Assembly: GCA_902802215.1 (NCBI GenBank)
Contig: CADCLH010000020.1
Location: forward strand, 1 to 31,789
Length of the DNA stretch: 31,789 nucleotides
DNA from: Oscillospiraceae bacterium
GTDB taxonomy: Bacteria; Bacillota; Clostridia; Oscillospirales; Oscillospiraceae
Direction: 5' to 3'
In this document: positions 1 to 7,268 of the stretch, piece after piece
Layout of the letters: the number at the start of each line of letters is the position of its first letter
Position numbering within the stretch: position 1 is the first letter of the stretch
Made by a program: the position numbers and the translations under genes
The notes under the pieces: model-generated
Told to the model about the DNA's origin: nothing
The model's input: only the letters and a program-made list of their open reading frames with translations
The model's database searches: none

Positions 1-1
1 C

Positions 2-136
2 GTCGAGTGGCAGCTCAGCGAGGAGAAGCTCGAGGAGGACGAGATCGGCAAATCCATCCTGGGCAAGCTCGCCAGCGACGTGCGCGTCAGCATCAGCCGG
101 GAGTGGGTGGAGTTGACCGTGCTGAAAAAGACCTGA
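2..136 (+). CDS. C-terminal fragment of an unrecognised protein
   Basis: An open frame enters from the left edge and stops with TGA at 134-136, giving 44 residues. They are rich in charged residues and end in EWVELTVLKKT. Codon use (GC-rich third positions) matches the neighbouring real genes and the frame is followed by a terminator hairpin, so it is very likely the 3' end of a real gene. No family is recognised from this short piece. A different frame over the same bases gives an arginine-rich translation typical of a GC-rich shadow and was discarded. Confidence 0.6.
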   Translation, partial: VEWQLSEEKLEEDEIGKSILGKLASDVRVSISREWVELTVLKKT

Positions 137-163
137 GCGCCCCGCCCCGTCAAGCCGCACAGA

Positions 164-208
164 ATGCCCATATTCGTTTCACGGAAAACGAATATGGGCA
201 TTTCCTTT
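164..208 (+). terminator. Rho-independent terminator after the edge gene
   Basis: A perfect 16-bp stem (ATGCCCATATTCGTTT at 164-179 pairing with 186-201), a six-base loop and a T-rich tail (TTCCTTT) follow the stop at 136 by 27 nt. It separates the edge gene from the EamA gene, which has its own promoter downstream. Confidence 0.85.
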
Positions 209-250
209 GAAGGGACGGCGGATTTTGGATACCCGGCGGAAGATTGGCAA

Positions 251-279
251 TTGTCAAAAGGGACGCGCTGTGGTAGAAT
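251..279 (+). promoter_or_regulatory. SigA-type promoter of the EamA-pyrH block
   Basis: TTGTCA at 251-256 and TAGAAT at 274-279 are separated by 17 bp, and a TG pair just upstream of the -10 makes an extended -10 element. It lies 35 nt upstream of the EamA start and is the only good promoter seen before pyrH, so it may drive several genes of the block. Confidence 0.7.
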
Positions 280-313
280 CATTTGGAATAAACAGAAAAG
301 GAAATCCGGATCC

Positions 314-1225
314 ATGTGGTTTACCTTCTCGGTCATCGCGCTGCTGTGCTGGAGCGGCTCGGACCTCTTTTCCAAGATCGGCTGTCAGGACGCGAGAGAC
401 AAGTACTCACATCTGAAAATGGTGACGGCGGTGGGCGTCGTGATGGGCCTGCACGCGCTGTACCAGATTGTTTTCAAGGGCGTGGAGATGAGCTGGCACG
501 TCGTGCTGACCTATCTGCCCGTGTCCATGCTGTACATCCTCTCGATGACCATCGGCTATCTCGGATTGCGGTATATCGAGCTGTCGATCTCCTCCCCGAT
601 CTGCAACAGCTCCGGCGCGATCGTCGCGGTGCTGACCTTCCTCACCGCCGGCATCAGCGAGGATCTGCCGCCCGTCGCGCTGGTCGCGGTGGCGCTGGTC
701 TGCATCGGCGTCGTCGGCCTCGGCTTCACGGAGGCCAACGAGGATGAGGAGCTCCGCCGCGCCCGGCAGGACGCCTCGAACCGCCACTACGCCAAAAGCT
801 GGCTCGCCATCGCCATCCCCGTCGTCTACTGCCTGCTCGACGCGCTGGGCACCTTCGCCGACAGCCGCGTGCTCGAGGTGCTCGACGAGGACAGCGCCAA
901 CTGCGCCTACGAGCTGACCTTCCTCTTCGTCGGCGCGCTCTGCGCGGTCTGGGTCCTCGGCGTCAAAAAGCAGAAGCTCCTGCCGAGGCAGGAGGTCCCC
1001 AAGTACACCGGCGCGATCTTCGAGACCGTCGGCCAGTTCTTCTACATCTACGCCCTCGCGGATCAGGAGCATGTGGCCTTCTCCGCGCCCATCATCTCCA
1101 GCTACTGCATCGCCTCGGTCCTGTGGAGCCGCATCTTCCTGAAGGAAAAGCTCTCCTGGAAGCACTATCTCAACATCGCCATTGTGATTGCGGGCATCGT
1201 GATCCTGGGCATACTGGATATATAA
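314..1225 (+). CDS. EamA/DMT-superfamily membrane transporter
   Basis: A 303-residue polytopic membrane protein with about ten hydrophobic segments in two repeated halves, joined by a charged stretch near residues 143-165. This is the layout of the drug/metabolite transporter (EamA) superfamily. The ATG at 314 was chosen because an AAAGGA-type ribosome-binding site lies just upstream and translation then begins directly with a membrane segment (MWFTFSVIALLCW). The frame is open further upstream only through the terminator hairpin at 164-208, which cannot be coding. The substrate cannot be read from sequence. It lies 10 nt upstream of pyrH, whose usual neighbour in Firmicutes is tsf, so this position is atypical. 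Confidence 0.85.
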   Translation: MWFTFSVIALLCWSGSDLFSKIGCQDARDKYSHLKMVTAVGVVMGLHALYQIVFKGVEMSWHVVLTYLPVSMLYILSMTIGYLGLRYIELSISSPICNSSGAIVAVLTFLTAGISEDLPPVALVAVALVCIGVVGLGFTEANEDEELRRARQDASNRHYAKSWLAIAIPVVYCLLDALGTFADSRVLEVLDEDSANCAYELTFLFVGALCAVWVLGVKKQKLLPRQEVPKYTGAIFETVGQFFYIYALADQEHVAFSAPIISSYCIASVLWSRIFLKEKLSWKHYLNIAIVIAGIVILGILDI

Positions 1226-1235
1226 AGGAGTACTT

Positions 1236-1937
1236 ATGAGCTACAAACGCATCGTCCTCAAGATCAGCGGCGAGGCGCTCGCCGCGGAGAAAAAGACCGG
1301 CTTCGACTTCGACTTCGTCTCCTCCGTCTGCGCCGCCGTCAAAAAGGCCGCGGACGCGGGCGTGCAGGTCGGCATCGTCATCGGCGGCGGCAACTTCTGG
1401 CGCGGCGTCAAGGACGGCGCGGGCAAGGTCGAGCGCGTCAGCGCCGACCGCATGGGCATGCTCGCCACCTGCATGAACTGCCTCGCCGTGTGCGACGTGT
1501 TCCGGCAGCTCGGGGCGAAGGCCCGCGTGCTGACGGCGGTCGACATCCAGGGCGTCGGGGAGCGCTACGATACCCGCAAGGCCCTGGAATACCTCGAAAA
1601 CGGGGAGATCGTGCTCTTCGCCGGCGGCACCGGCATGCCCTTCTTCTCCACCGACACGGGGGCGGTGCTGCGGGCGGCCGAGATCCACGCGGACGCCATC
1701 CTGCTCGCCAAAAATATCGACGGCGTCTACTCCGCCGATCCCCGCAAGGACCCGGACGCCGTGCGCTTCGACCGCATCTCCTACGACGAGGTGCTCTCCC
1801 GGCGGCTCCAGGTCATGGATTCCACGGCCACGGCCATCGCGATGGACAACAGCATCCCGGTGCTCGTCTTCGCGCTGTCGGGCGAAAATATCCTGCGCGC
1901 GCTGGACGGCGAGGAGATCGGCACTCTGGTACAGTGA
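1236..1937 (+). CDS. pyrH: UMP kinase
   Basis: Phosphorylates UMP to UDP with ATP in the cytoplasm, feeding pyrimidine nucleotide synthesis. The 233 residues match the usual length of bacterial PyrH (amino-acid-kinase fold). Visible motifs are the N-terminal KISGEAL phosphate loop, GGGNFWRG near residue 50, DRMGMLATCMNCLA, GGTGMPFFSTDTGA near 130 and the VYSADPRKDPDA loop. The start is preceded by AAAGGAG at good spacing. It is followed 73 nt later by frr, the conserved pyrH-frr pair of bacteria. Nothing odd was seen in the coding sequence. Confidence 0.97.
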   Translation: MSYKRIVLKISGEALAAEKKTGFDFDFVSSVCAAVKKAADAGVQVGIVIGGGNFWRGVKDGAGKVERVSADRMGMLATCMNCLAVCDVFRQLGAKARVLTAVDIQGVGERYDTRKALEYLENGEIVLFAGGTGMPFFSTDTGAVLRAAEIHADAILLAKNIDGVYSADPRKDPDAVRFDRISYDEVLSRRLQVMDSTATAIAMDNSIPVLVFALSGENILRALDGEEIGTLVQ

Positions 1938-2010
1938 ACGAAAACCACATGGTTCTTTGCGGTTTTTAACGAAATACCGATGAAAAAGTCTGAAAACGGA
2001 GGGAAAAACG

Positions 2011-2562
2011 ATGTCTGATTACCCGGAATTTGAGAACAAGATGAAAAAGACCTGCGAGGCGCTCAACAGCGAGCTGTCGACGATCCGCGCGGGCCGCGCC
2101 AACACCGCCGTGCTGAGCCCCATCACGGTCAGCTACTACGGAGTGGATACCCCGATCCTCCAGGTGGCCTCCGTCTCCACGCCCGACCCCCGCTCCCTGC
2201 TGATCCAGCCCTGGGACGCGAGCCTGCTCAAGGCCATCGAGAAGGCCATCCTCGCCTCCGAGCTCGGCATCAACCCCCAGAACGACGGGCGCATGATCCG
2301 TCTGGTCTTCCCCCCGCTGACCGAGGAGCGCCGCCGGGACCTCGTCAAGCAGACCAAGAAGTACGGCGAGACCTCCAAGGTCGCCATCCGCAACATCCGC
2401 CGCGACGCGGTCGAGAAGTTCAAGAAGCAGCAGAAGGCCTCCGAGATCACCGAGGACGACTACAAGATCGCCGAGAAGGACATCCAGAAGCTGACCGACG
2501 ACTACATCAAGGAGATCGACAAGATCTGCGAGAAGAAGGAAAAAGAACTGACGGAGATCTGA
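2011..2562 (+). CDS. frr: Ribosome recycling factor
   Basis: Splits the post-termination ribosome together with EF-G. The 183 residues are the standard RRF length. The recognisable core is STIRAGRANTAVL near the N terminus, followed by the charged helical arm (RRRDLVKQTKKYGE, then the region around KFKKQQKA) and the C-terminal KEIDKICEKKEKEL helix. The ATG at 2011 follows GGAGGGAAAAACG. It lies between pyrH and uppS, the conserved order. The 73-nt gap to pyrH contains only a weak imperfect hairpin and no convincing terminator. Confidence 0.97.
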   Translation: MSDYPEFENKMKKTCEALNSELSTIRAGRANTAVLSPITVSYYGVDTPILQVASVSTPDPRSLLIQPWDASLLKAIEKAILASELGINPQNDGRMIRLVFPPLTEERRRDLVKQTKKYGETSKVAIRNIRRDAVEKFKKQQKASEITEDDYKIAEKDIQKLTDDYIKEIDKICEKKEKELTEI

Positions 2563-2574
2563 GCGGAGAAAACC

Positions 2575-3315
2575 ATGCCTAACAACAATCCGGCGGGGGA
2601 GCGGGACCTTGCCCGCCCACCCCGCCATATTGCGATCATCCTCGACGGCAACGGCCGCTGGGCCAAAAAGCGCGGCCTGCCGCGCACCGCGGGCCACGCG
2701 GTCGGCGCGGAGACCTTCCGGAAAATCGCGACCTACTGCAAGAACATCGGCGTCGAATACCTGACGGTCTACGCCTTCTCCACCGAGAACTGGCGCAGGC
2801 CCGAGGGCGAGGTCTCCACGATCATGAAGCTGCTGGGCAAGTACCTGCACGAGGCCATCGACACCATGGAGCGCGACCACATCCGCATGAAGGTCTTCGG
2901 CGATGTCGAGGGCCTGAGCCCGGAGCTGCGGGCGCTGGTCCAAAAGACCGACGAGATCTCCCGGCGCTACGAGGGCTTTCAGGCCAACATCTGCCTCAAC
3001 TACGGCGGGCGGGACGAGATCCTGCACGCCGCGCGCCGCTATGCCGCGGACTATGCCGCGGGGAAGGCGGAGGGCGAGCTGACCGAGGAGCGCTTCTCAA
3101 GCTACCTCTACTCCGCCGGCATCCCCGACCCAGACCTGCTGATCCGGCCGGGCGGAGAGGTGCGCATCTCCAACTTCCTGCTGTGGCAGTGCGCCTACGC
3201 GGAGTTCTACTTCACGGACGTGCTGTGGCCGGACTTTACGCCGGAGGAGCTGGACAAGGCCATCGCGGTCTTCCGCAGCCGGGACCGGCGCTACGGCGGG
3301 GTCAAGAATCCATGA
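2575..3315 (+). CDS. uppS: Isoprenyl transferase (undecaprenyl-PP synthase)
   Basis: Condenses isopentenyl-PP onto farnesyl-PP in cis to make the C55 lipid carrier for cell-wall synthesis. The 246 residues fit the Z-prenyltransferase family. Motif I reads IAIILDGNGRWAKKRG, with catalytic Asp24; family members usually have Met where this has Leu before that Asp. YAFSTENWRRP and the C-terminal RPGGEVRISNFLLWQCAYAE and RDRRYGG motifs are intact. It is 12 nt after frr. The stop overlaps the ATG of the next gene (ATGA). In most bacteria the next gene would be cdsA, which is absent here. Confidence 0.95.
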   Translation: MPNNNPAGERDLARPPRHIAIILDGNGRWAKKRGLPRTAGHAVGAETFRKIATYCKNIGVEYLTVYAFSTENWRRPEGEVSTIMKLLGKYLHEAIDTMERDHIRMKVFGDVEGLSPELRALVQKTDEISRRYEGFQANICLNYGGRDEILHAARRYAADYAAGKAEGELTEERFSSYLYSAGIPDPDLLIRPGGEVRISNFLLWQCAYAEFYFTDVLWPDFTPEELDKAIAVFRSRDRRYGGVKNP

Positions 3316-3989
3316 CGGCGGTACAGGAGAGGCTTTTTTCGCTGGCGGAGCCCGGATACCGGGCGTTTACGGCGAAGCTGGTCCCGACGCTTCCGCCCGA
3401 TTCGATCCTCGGCGTGCGAAGCCCCGCGCTGCGCGCGCTGGCAAAGGAGCTTCACGGGACGGAAACGGCGGCGGCTTTCCTCGGAGAGCTGCCGCACCGC
3501 TTCCATGAGGAAAATCTGCTGCACGGCTTTCTGATCGAGCGCATCCGGGATTACGACGAATGCGCCGCGGCGCTGGACGCCTTCCTGCCCTTCGTCGACA
3601 ACTGGGCGGTCTGCGACTGCATGAACCCGCCCTGCCTGCGCAAAAAGCCCGAGCGCCTGCTGGCGGATACGCGGCGAAGGCTGGACAGCGGGGCGCTCTA
3701 CACGAGGCGCTTTGCCCTGCGCATGCTGATGGCGCACTTTCTGGACGGGGAGTTTCGGCCCGAGGTCCTCGCGTGGGCGGCCGAGATCGAGACGGAGGAA
3801 TACTACCTGCGCATGATGCAGGCCTGGTTCTTCGCCACGGCGCTGGCCAAGCGCTGGGACGAGACGCTGCCCTATCTGGAGAACGGGCGGTTGGAACCGT
3901 GGACCCACAACAAGGCGATCCGGAAGGCCCTCGAGAGCTTCCGCGTGAGCGAGGAGCGCAAGGCGTATCTGAGGACGCTGAAACGTTAG
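3312..3989 (+). CDS. AlkD-like DNA alkylation repair (HEAT-repeat) protein
   Basis: 225 residues matching the AlkD family, HEAT-like-repeat DNA glycosylases that excise positively charged alkylated bases. The active-site signature is visible: NWAVCD gives Trp98 and Asp102 with the same W-x3-D spacing as AlkD Trp109/Asp113. A basic helix TRRFALRMLM (131-140) supplies the Arg, and QAWFFATALAK supplies a later Trp (172). The start was chosen at the ATG overlapping the uppS stop, which implies translational coupling; the frame is open further upstream only inside uppS. Position between uppS and dxr is unusual because cdsA is normally found there. Activity on DNA is inferred from motifs only; some relatives are uncharacterised. 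Confidence 0.85.
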   Translation: MTAVQERLFSLAEPGYRAFTAKLVPTLPPDSILGVRSPALRALAKELHGTETAAAFLGELPHRFHEENLLHGFLIERIRDYDECAAALDAFLPFVDNWAVCDCMNPPCLRKKPERLLADTRRRLDSGALYTRRFALRMLMAHFLDGEFRPEVLAWAAEIETEEYYLRMMQAWFFATALAKRWDETLPYLENGRLEPWTHNKAIRKALESFRVSEERKAYLRTLKR

Positions 3990-4056
3990 GGGCGCGCCCC
4001 GCGGGATCATACAAGCGCCGGAGGGCGCGTAAAAATAAGAAAAAGAGGTCAAGAAC

Positions 4057-5205
4057 ATGGTCAAAGCCATTTCGGTACTGGGCTGCACCGGCTCGATCGG
4101 CCGGCAGACGCTGGCGGCGGCGGAGCACATCGGCGTGCGCGTCGCGGCCCTGACCGCGCAGAGAAAGATCGACCTGCTCGAACAGCAGGCGCGCAAATAC
4201 AGGCCGCAGTTTTGCGCGGTGTACGACGAGCAGGCCGCCAAGGCCTTCAAGACCGCCGTGGCCGACACCGACATCCGCGTCGGCGTCGGGATGGAGGGAC
4301 TTCTGGAGGCGGCGACGCTCGCGGAGAGCGACTGCGTGGTGACCGCGGTCTCCGGCGCGGTGGGGCTGAAGCCGACCCTCGCGGCGATCGCGGAGAAAAA
4401 GCGCATCGCCCTGGCCAACAAGGAGACCCTGGTCTGCGCGGGCGAGCTCGTCATGCGCGCGGCGAAGGAGCGGGGCGCGGAGATCGTGCCCGTGGACTCC
4501 GAGCACTCGGCCATCTTCCAGTGCCTGATGGGGAGAAAGCCCGGCGAGCTGCACAAGATCCTGCTGACCGGCTCCGGCGGCCCCTTCCGCGGGAAGGCGC
4601 GGTCCGAGCTCGAGTCCGTCACGCCCGAGCAGGCGGTCGCCCACCCCAACTGGAGCATGGGCGCGAAGATCTCCGTCGACAGCGCGACGATGATGAACAA
4701 GGGCCTCGAATTCGTCGAGGCCATGCACCTGTTCTCCGTCACGCCCGACGACATCACGGTGGTCATCCACCCGCAGAGCGTGATCCACTCGATGGTGGAG
4801 CTGTGTGACGGGACCGTGATCGCCCAGCTCGGCGTGCCGGACATGGGCCTGCCCATCCAGCTCGCCCTGACCTATCCGGAGCGCATGCCCTCGATGTTCG
4901 AGCATCTGGACTTTTACCGCCTGCGCGACCTCACGTTCGAGGCCCCGGACTACGAGAAGACGCCCTGCCTGAAGCTCGCGATGGACTGCGCGCGCACCGG
5001 CGGCACCGCGCCCTGCGTCATGAGCGCCGCCAACGAGGTGGCCGTGCACATGTTCCTGCGGCGCGAGCTCGGCTACAACCGCATCTATGACGCCGCGGCG
5101 GGCGCCGTGGAAAAGGTCGGCGTCGTGCAGCATGCCGATCTGGACACCATCCTGGAGGCCGACGCGGCCGCCAGAGCCTATGTTTTGGAGACCTTTGGCA
5201 AATGA
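4057..5205 (+). CDS. dxr: 1-deoxy-D-xylulose 5-phosphate reductoisomerase
   Basis: Second enzyme of the MEP isoprenoid pathway, converting DXP to MEP with NADPH. The 382 residues are the usual length. Visible motifs are the NADPH-binding GCTGSIGRQTL (9-19), ANKETLVCAGEL, the metal-binding VDSEHSAIFQCL, GSGGPFRG, and HPNWSMGAKISVDSATMMNKG with the following EAMHLF. Together with uppS and ispG in the same block it forms an isoprenoid supply line for the cell-wall carrier lipid. The last bases overlap the start of rseP (ATGA), so the two are probably translationally coupled. Confidence 0.97.
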   Translation: MVKAISVLGCTGSIGRQTLAAAEHIGVRVAALTAQRKIDLLEQQARKYRPQFCAVYDEQAAKAFKTAVADTDIRVGVGMEGLLEAATLAESDCVVTAVSGAVGLKPTLAAIAEKKRIALANKETLVCAGELVMRAAKERGAEIVPVDSEHSAIFQCLMGRKPGELHKILLTGSGGPFRGKARSELESVTPEQAVAHPNWSMGAKISVDSATMMNKGLEFVEAMHLFSVTPDDITVVIHPQSVIHSMVELCDGTVIAQLGVPDMGLPIQLALTYPERMPSMFEHLDFYRLRDLTFEAPDYEKTPCLKLAMDCARTGGTAPCVMSAANEVAVHMFLRRELGYNRIYDAAAGAVEKVGVVQHADLDTILEADAAARAYVLETFGK

Positions 5206-6263
5206 GCGTTTTCTACATCATCCTGGCGATCCTGCTTTTCGGCCTGATGGTCGGCATCCACGAGGGCGGCCACTTCGCCGCGGCCAAGGCCTGCGGCGTC
5301 AAGGTCGAGGAGTTCTCCCTCGGCATGGGGCCCGCGATCTGGAAGAAGCGGAAGGGCGAGACCCTCTACGCCCTGCGCTGCATCCCCTTCGGCGGCTACT
5401 GCATGATGACCGGCGAGGACGAGGCCGTGGACGACCCGCGGGCCTTCACCTCGCAGCCGGCCTGGAAACGGATCATCATCCTCTTCGCCGGGGCCTTCAT
5501 GAACTTTGTGCTGGGCTTCGTGATCGTGCTGATCCTATACGGCTCGAGCGCGTATGCCTACCGCGGGACGCAGATCGTCAGCTTTCAGGACGGCTGCCCC
5601 TATCAGGGCGAGGCCGGTCTGCAGGTGGGCGACCGCTTTTTGAAGATCGACGGGCAGCGCATCTACCTGCAATCGGACATCACCGACTTTTTGCAGCAGG
5701 GCGACGGCGTGTACGACATCGTCGTCCGGCGAGACGGCAGGCGCGTCACGCTCAAGGACTTCCCCATGACCCGGATCGAGTACCCCGGACAGAGCCGCAA
5801 GCTCTACGGCTTCAATCTGGGCTACGAGGAGGCAACGCCGCTCACGACCCTGCGCTACTCCTGGAACACGACGATGGAGTTTGGCCGCTGGGTCTGGATG
5901 GGCCTGCGCGAGCTCGTGCACGGGCGCGTGAGCGTGGAGGACATGAGCGGGCCGGTCGGCATCGTGGACTACATGGCCGAGACCGGCGAGCAGGCGCAAT
6001 CCCTCTCCGACGGCCTGTACAACGTGTTCTACTTCACGGCCTTCATCACGGTCAACCTCGCGATCATGAACCTGCTCCCGATCCCCGCGCTCGACGGCGG
6101 CCGGATCTTCCTGCTGCTGGTGAGCCAGGTCATCGAGGCCGTGACGCATAAAAAGCTCGACCCCAAGTACGAGGGCTATATCCACGCGGCGGGCATGGTG
6201 CTGCTGCTGGGGCTGATGGCCTTCGTCATGTTCCACGATATCTGGAGGATCTTTACGACATGA
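5202..6263 (+). CDS. rseP: Site-2 intramembrane metalloprotease (RseP/RasP family)
   Basis: A membrane-embedded M50 zinc protease that cleaves transmembrane substrates such as anti-sigma factors and leftover signal peptides. HEGGH at residues 20-24 gives the two zinc His and the catalytic Glu inside the first membrane segment. A PDZ domain lies around residues 115-190. The third-ligand motif NLLPIPALDGGRIF lies near residue 285, and the protein ends with two hydrophobic helices. The 353-residue length is normal for Firmicutes. It overlaps dxr at its start and ispG at its end by 4 nt each, the conserved dxr-rseP-ispG arrangement. Confidence 0.96.
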   Translation: MSVFYIILAILLFGLMVGIHEGGHFAAAKACGVKVEEFSLGMGPAIWKKRKGETLYALRCIPFGGYCMMTGEDEAVDDPRAFTSQPAWKRIIILFAGAFMNFVLGFVIVLILYGSSAYAYRGTQIVSFQDGCPYQGEAGLQVGDRFLKIDGQRIYLQSDITDFLQQGDGVYDIVVRRDGRRVTLKDFPMTRIEYPGQSRKLYGFNLGYEEATPLTTLRYSWNTTMEFGRWVWMGLRELVHGRVSVEDMSGPVGIVDYMAETGEQAQSLSDGLYNVFYFTAFITVNLAIMNLLPIPALDGGRIFLLLVSQVIEAVTHKKLDPKYEGYIHAAGMVLLLGLMAFVMFHDIWRIFTT

Positions 6264-7222
6264 CAGACAGACGAGATTCCGTCCGGCAGATCCGCGTCGG
6301 CGGCGTTGCGATCGGCGGCGGCGCGCCGGTGAGCGTGCAGACCATGTGCTCCACCAAGACCTGGGACGTGGAGGCGACGGTCCGACAGATCCGCGCCATG
6401 CAGGCCGCGGGCGCGGACATCGTGCGCATCGCGATCCCCGACATGGAGGCGGCGAAGGCCGTCTCCGCCATCAAGGAGCAGGTCAGCGTGCCGCTGGTGG
6501 CCGACATCCATTTCGACTACCGCCTCGCCCTCGAGGCGGCGGCGCGCGGCATCGACAAGATCCGCATCAACCCCGGCAACATCGGCGGCGAGGAGAACGT
6601 CCGCGCCGTGGCCGAGGCCTGCAAGGCGCGGCATATCCCCATCCGCATCGGGGTCAACGCGGGCTCGCTCGAAAAGCGGCTGCTCGAAAAGTACGGCCAC
6701 CCCTGCGCCGAGGCCATGGTCGAAAGCGCCAGGGGCCACGCCGAGCTTCTGGAGCGCTTTGACTTCGACGATATCTGCCTGTCGCTCAAGACCTCGTCGG
6801 TGCCGCTGACCATCGAGACCTACCGGCTTGCCAGCGAGGTCTTCCCCTATCCCCTGCACCTCGGCGTGACCGAGACCGGCACCGAGTGGAACGGGACCAT
6901 CCAGTCCGCCGTCGGCATCGGCACGTTGCTGTGCGAGGGCATCGGCAACACGATCCGCGTCTCCCTCACCGCCGACCCCGTGCGCGAGGTCTCGGCGGGC
7001 ATCGCCATCCTCAAGGCCGCGGGCCTGCGCCCCGGCGGGGTCAAGTTCGTCTCCTGCCCCACCTGCGGGCGGACCGAGATCGACCTGATCTCGCTCGCCA
7101 CCGAGGTCGAAGGCCGCGTGCGGGACATGGACAGGGACATCACCGTGGCCGTCATGGGCTGCGTGGTCAACGGGCCCGGCGAGGCGCGCGAGGCCGACTA
7201 CGGCATCGCTGCGACAGGCTGA
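6260..7222 (+). CDS. ispG: 4-hydroxy-3-methylbut-2-enyl-PP synthase, C-terminus altered
   Basis: Fe-S enzyme of the MEP pathway that reduces MEcPP to HMBPP. The 4Fe-4S ligands are all present: Cys266 and Cys269 in SCPTCG, Cys301 and Glu308 in MGCVVNGPGEA. The TIM-barrel half contains ADIHFDYRLA and INPGNIGG. The protein stops at 320 residues with DYGIAATG, where relatives continue with GIAGG and some 25-30 more residues. Just downstream (7210-7248), in another frame, the bases encode CDRLIDLIESDT and a stop, which looks like the normal end of IspG. A deletion of about 55 nt with a frameshift just before 7210 is inferred. The core should still bind the cluster; whether it is active is uncertain. 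Read as CDS because the active site is complete. Confidence 0.85.
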   Translation: MTDRRDSVRQIRVGGVAIGGGAPVSVQTMCSTKTWDVEATVRQIRAMQAAGADIVRIAIPDMEAAKAVSAIKEQVSVPLVADIHFDYRLALEAAARGIDKIRINPGNIGGEENVRAVAEACKARHIPIRIGVNAGSLEKRLLEKYGHPCAEAMVESARGHAELLERFDFDDICLSLKTSSVPLTIETYRLASEVFPYPLHLGVTETGTEWNGTIQSAVGIGTLLCEGIGNTIRVSLTADPVREVSAGIAILKAAGLRPGGVKFVSCPTCGRTEIDLISLATEVEGRVRDMDRDITVAVMGCVVNGPGEAREADYGIAATG

Positions 7223-7268
7223 TCGACCTGATCGAAAGCGACACCTGACAGAGGACCGGTTCGATACC

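Noticed and set aside
164..313. A longer N-terminus for the EamA protein starting at 164
   Set aside because: The extra 50 codons lie in a terminator stem and across a promoter, with no similarity to transporters.
1938..2010. Weak hairpin between pyrH and frr resembling a terminator (ends in T5)
   Set aside because: Only about six imperfect pairs; the conserved operon continues downstream.
3989..4000. 12-base palindrome GGGGCGCGCCCC after the AlkD-like gene
   Set aside because: It lacks a loop and a T tract, and dxr follows in the same operon; likely chance in GC-rich DNA.
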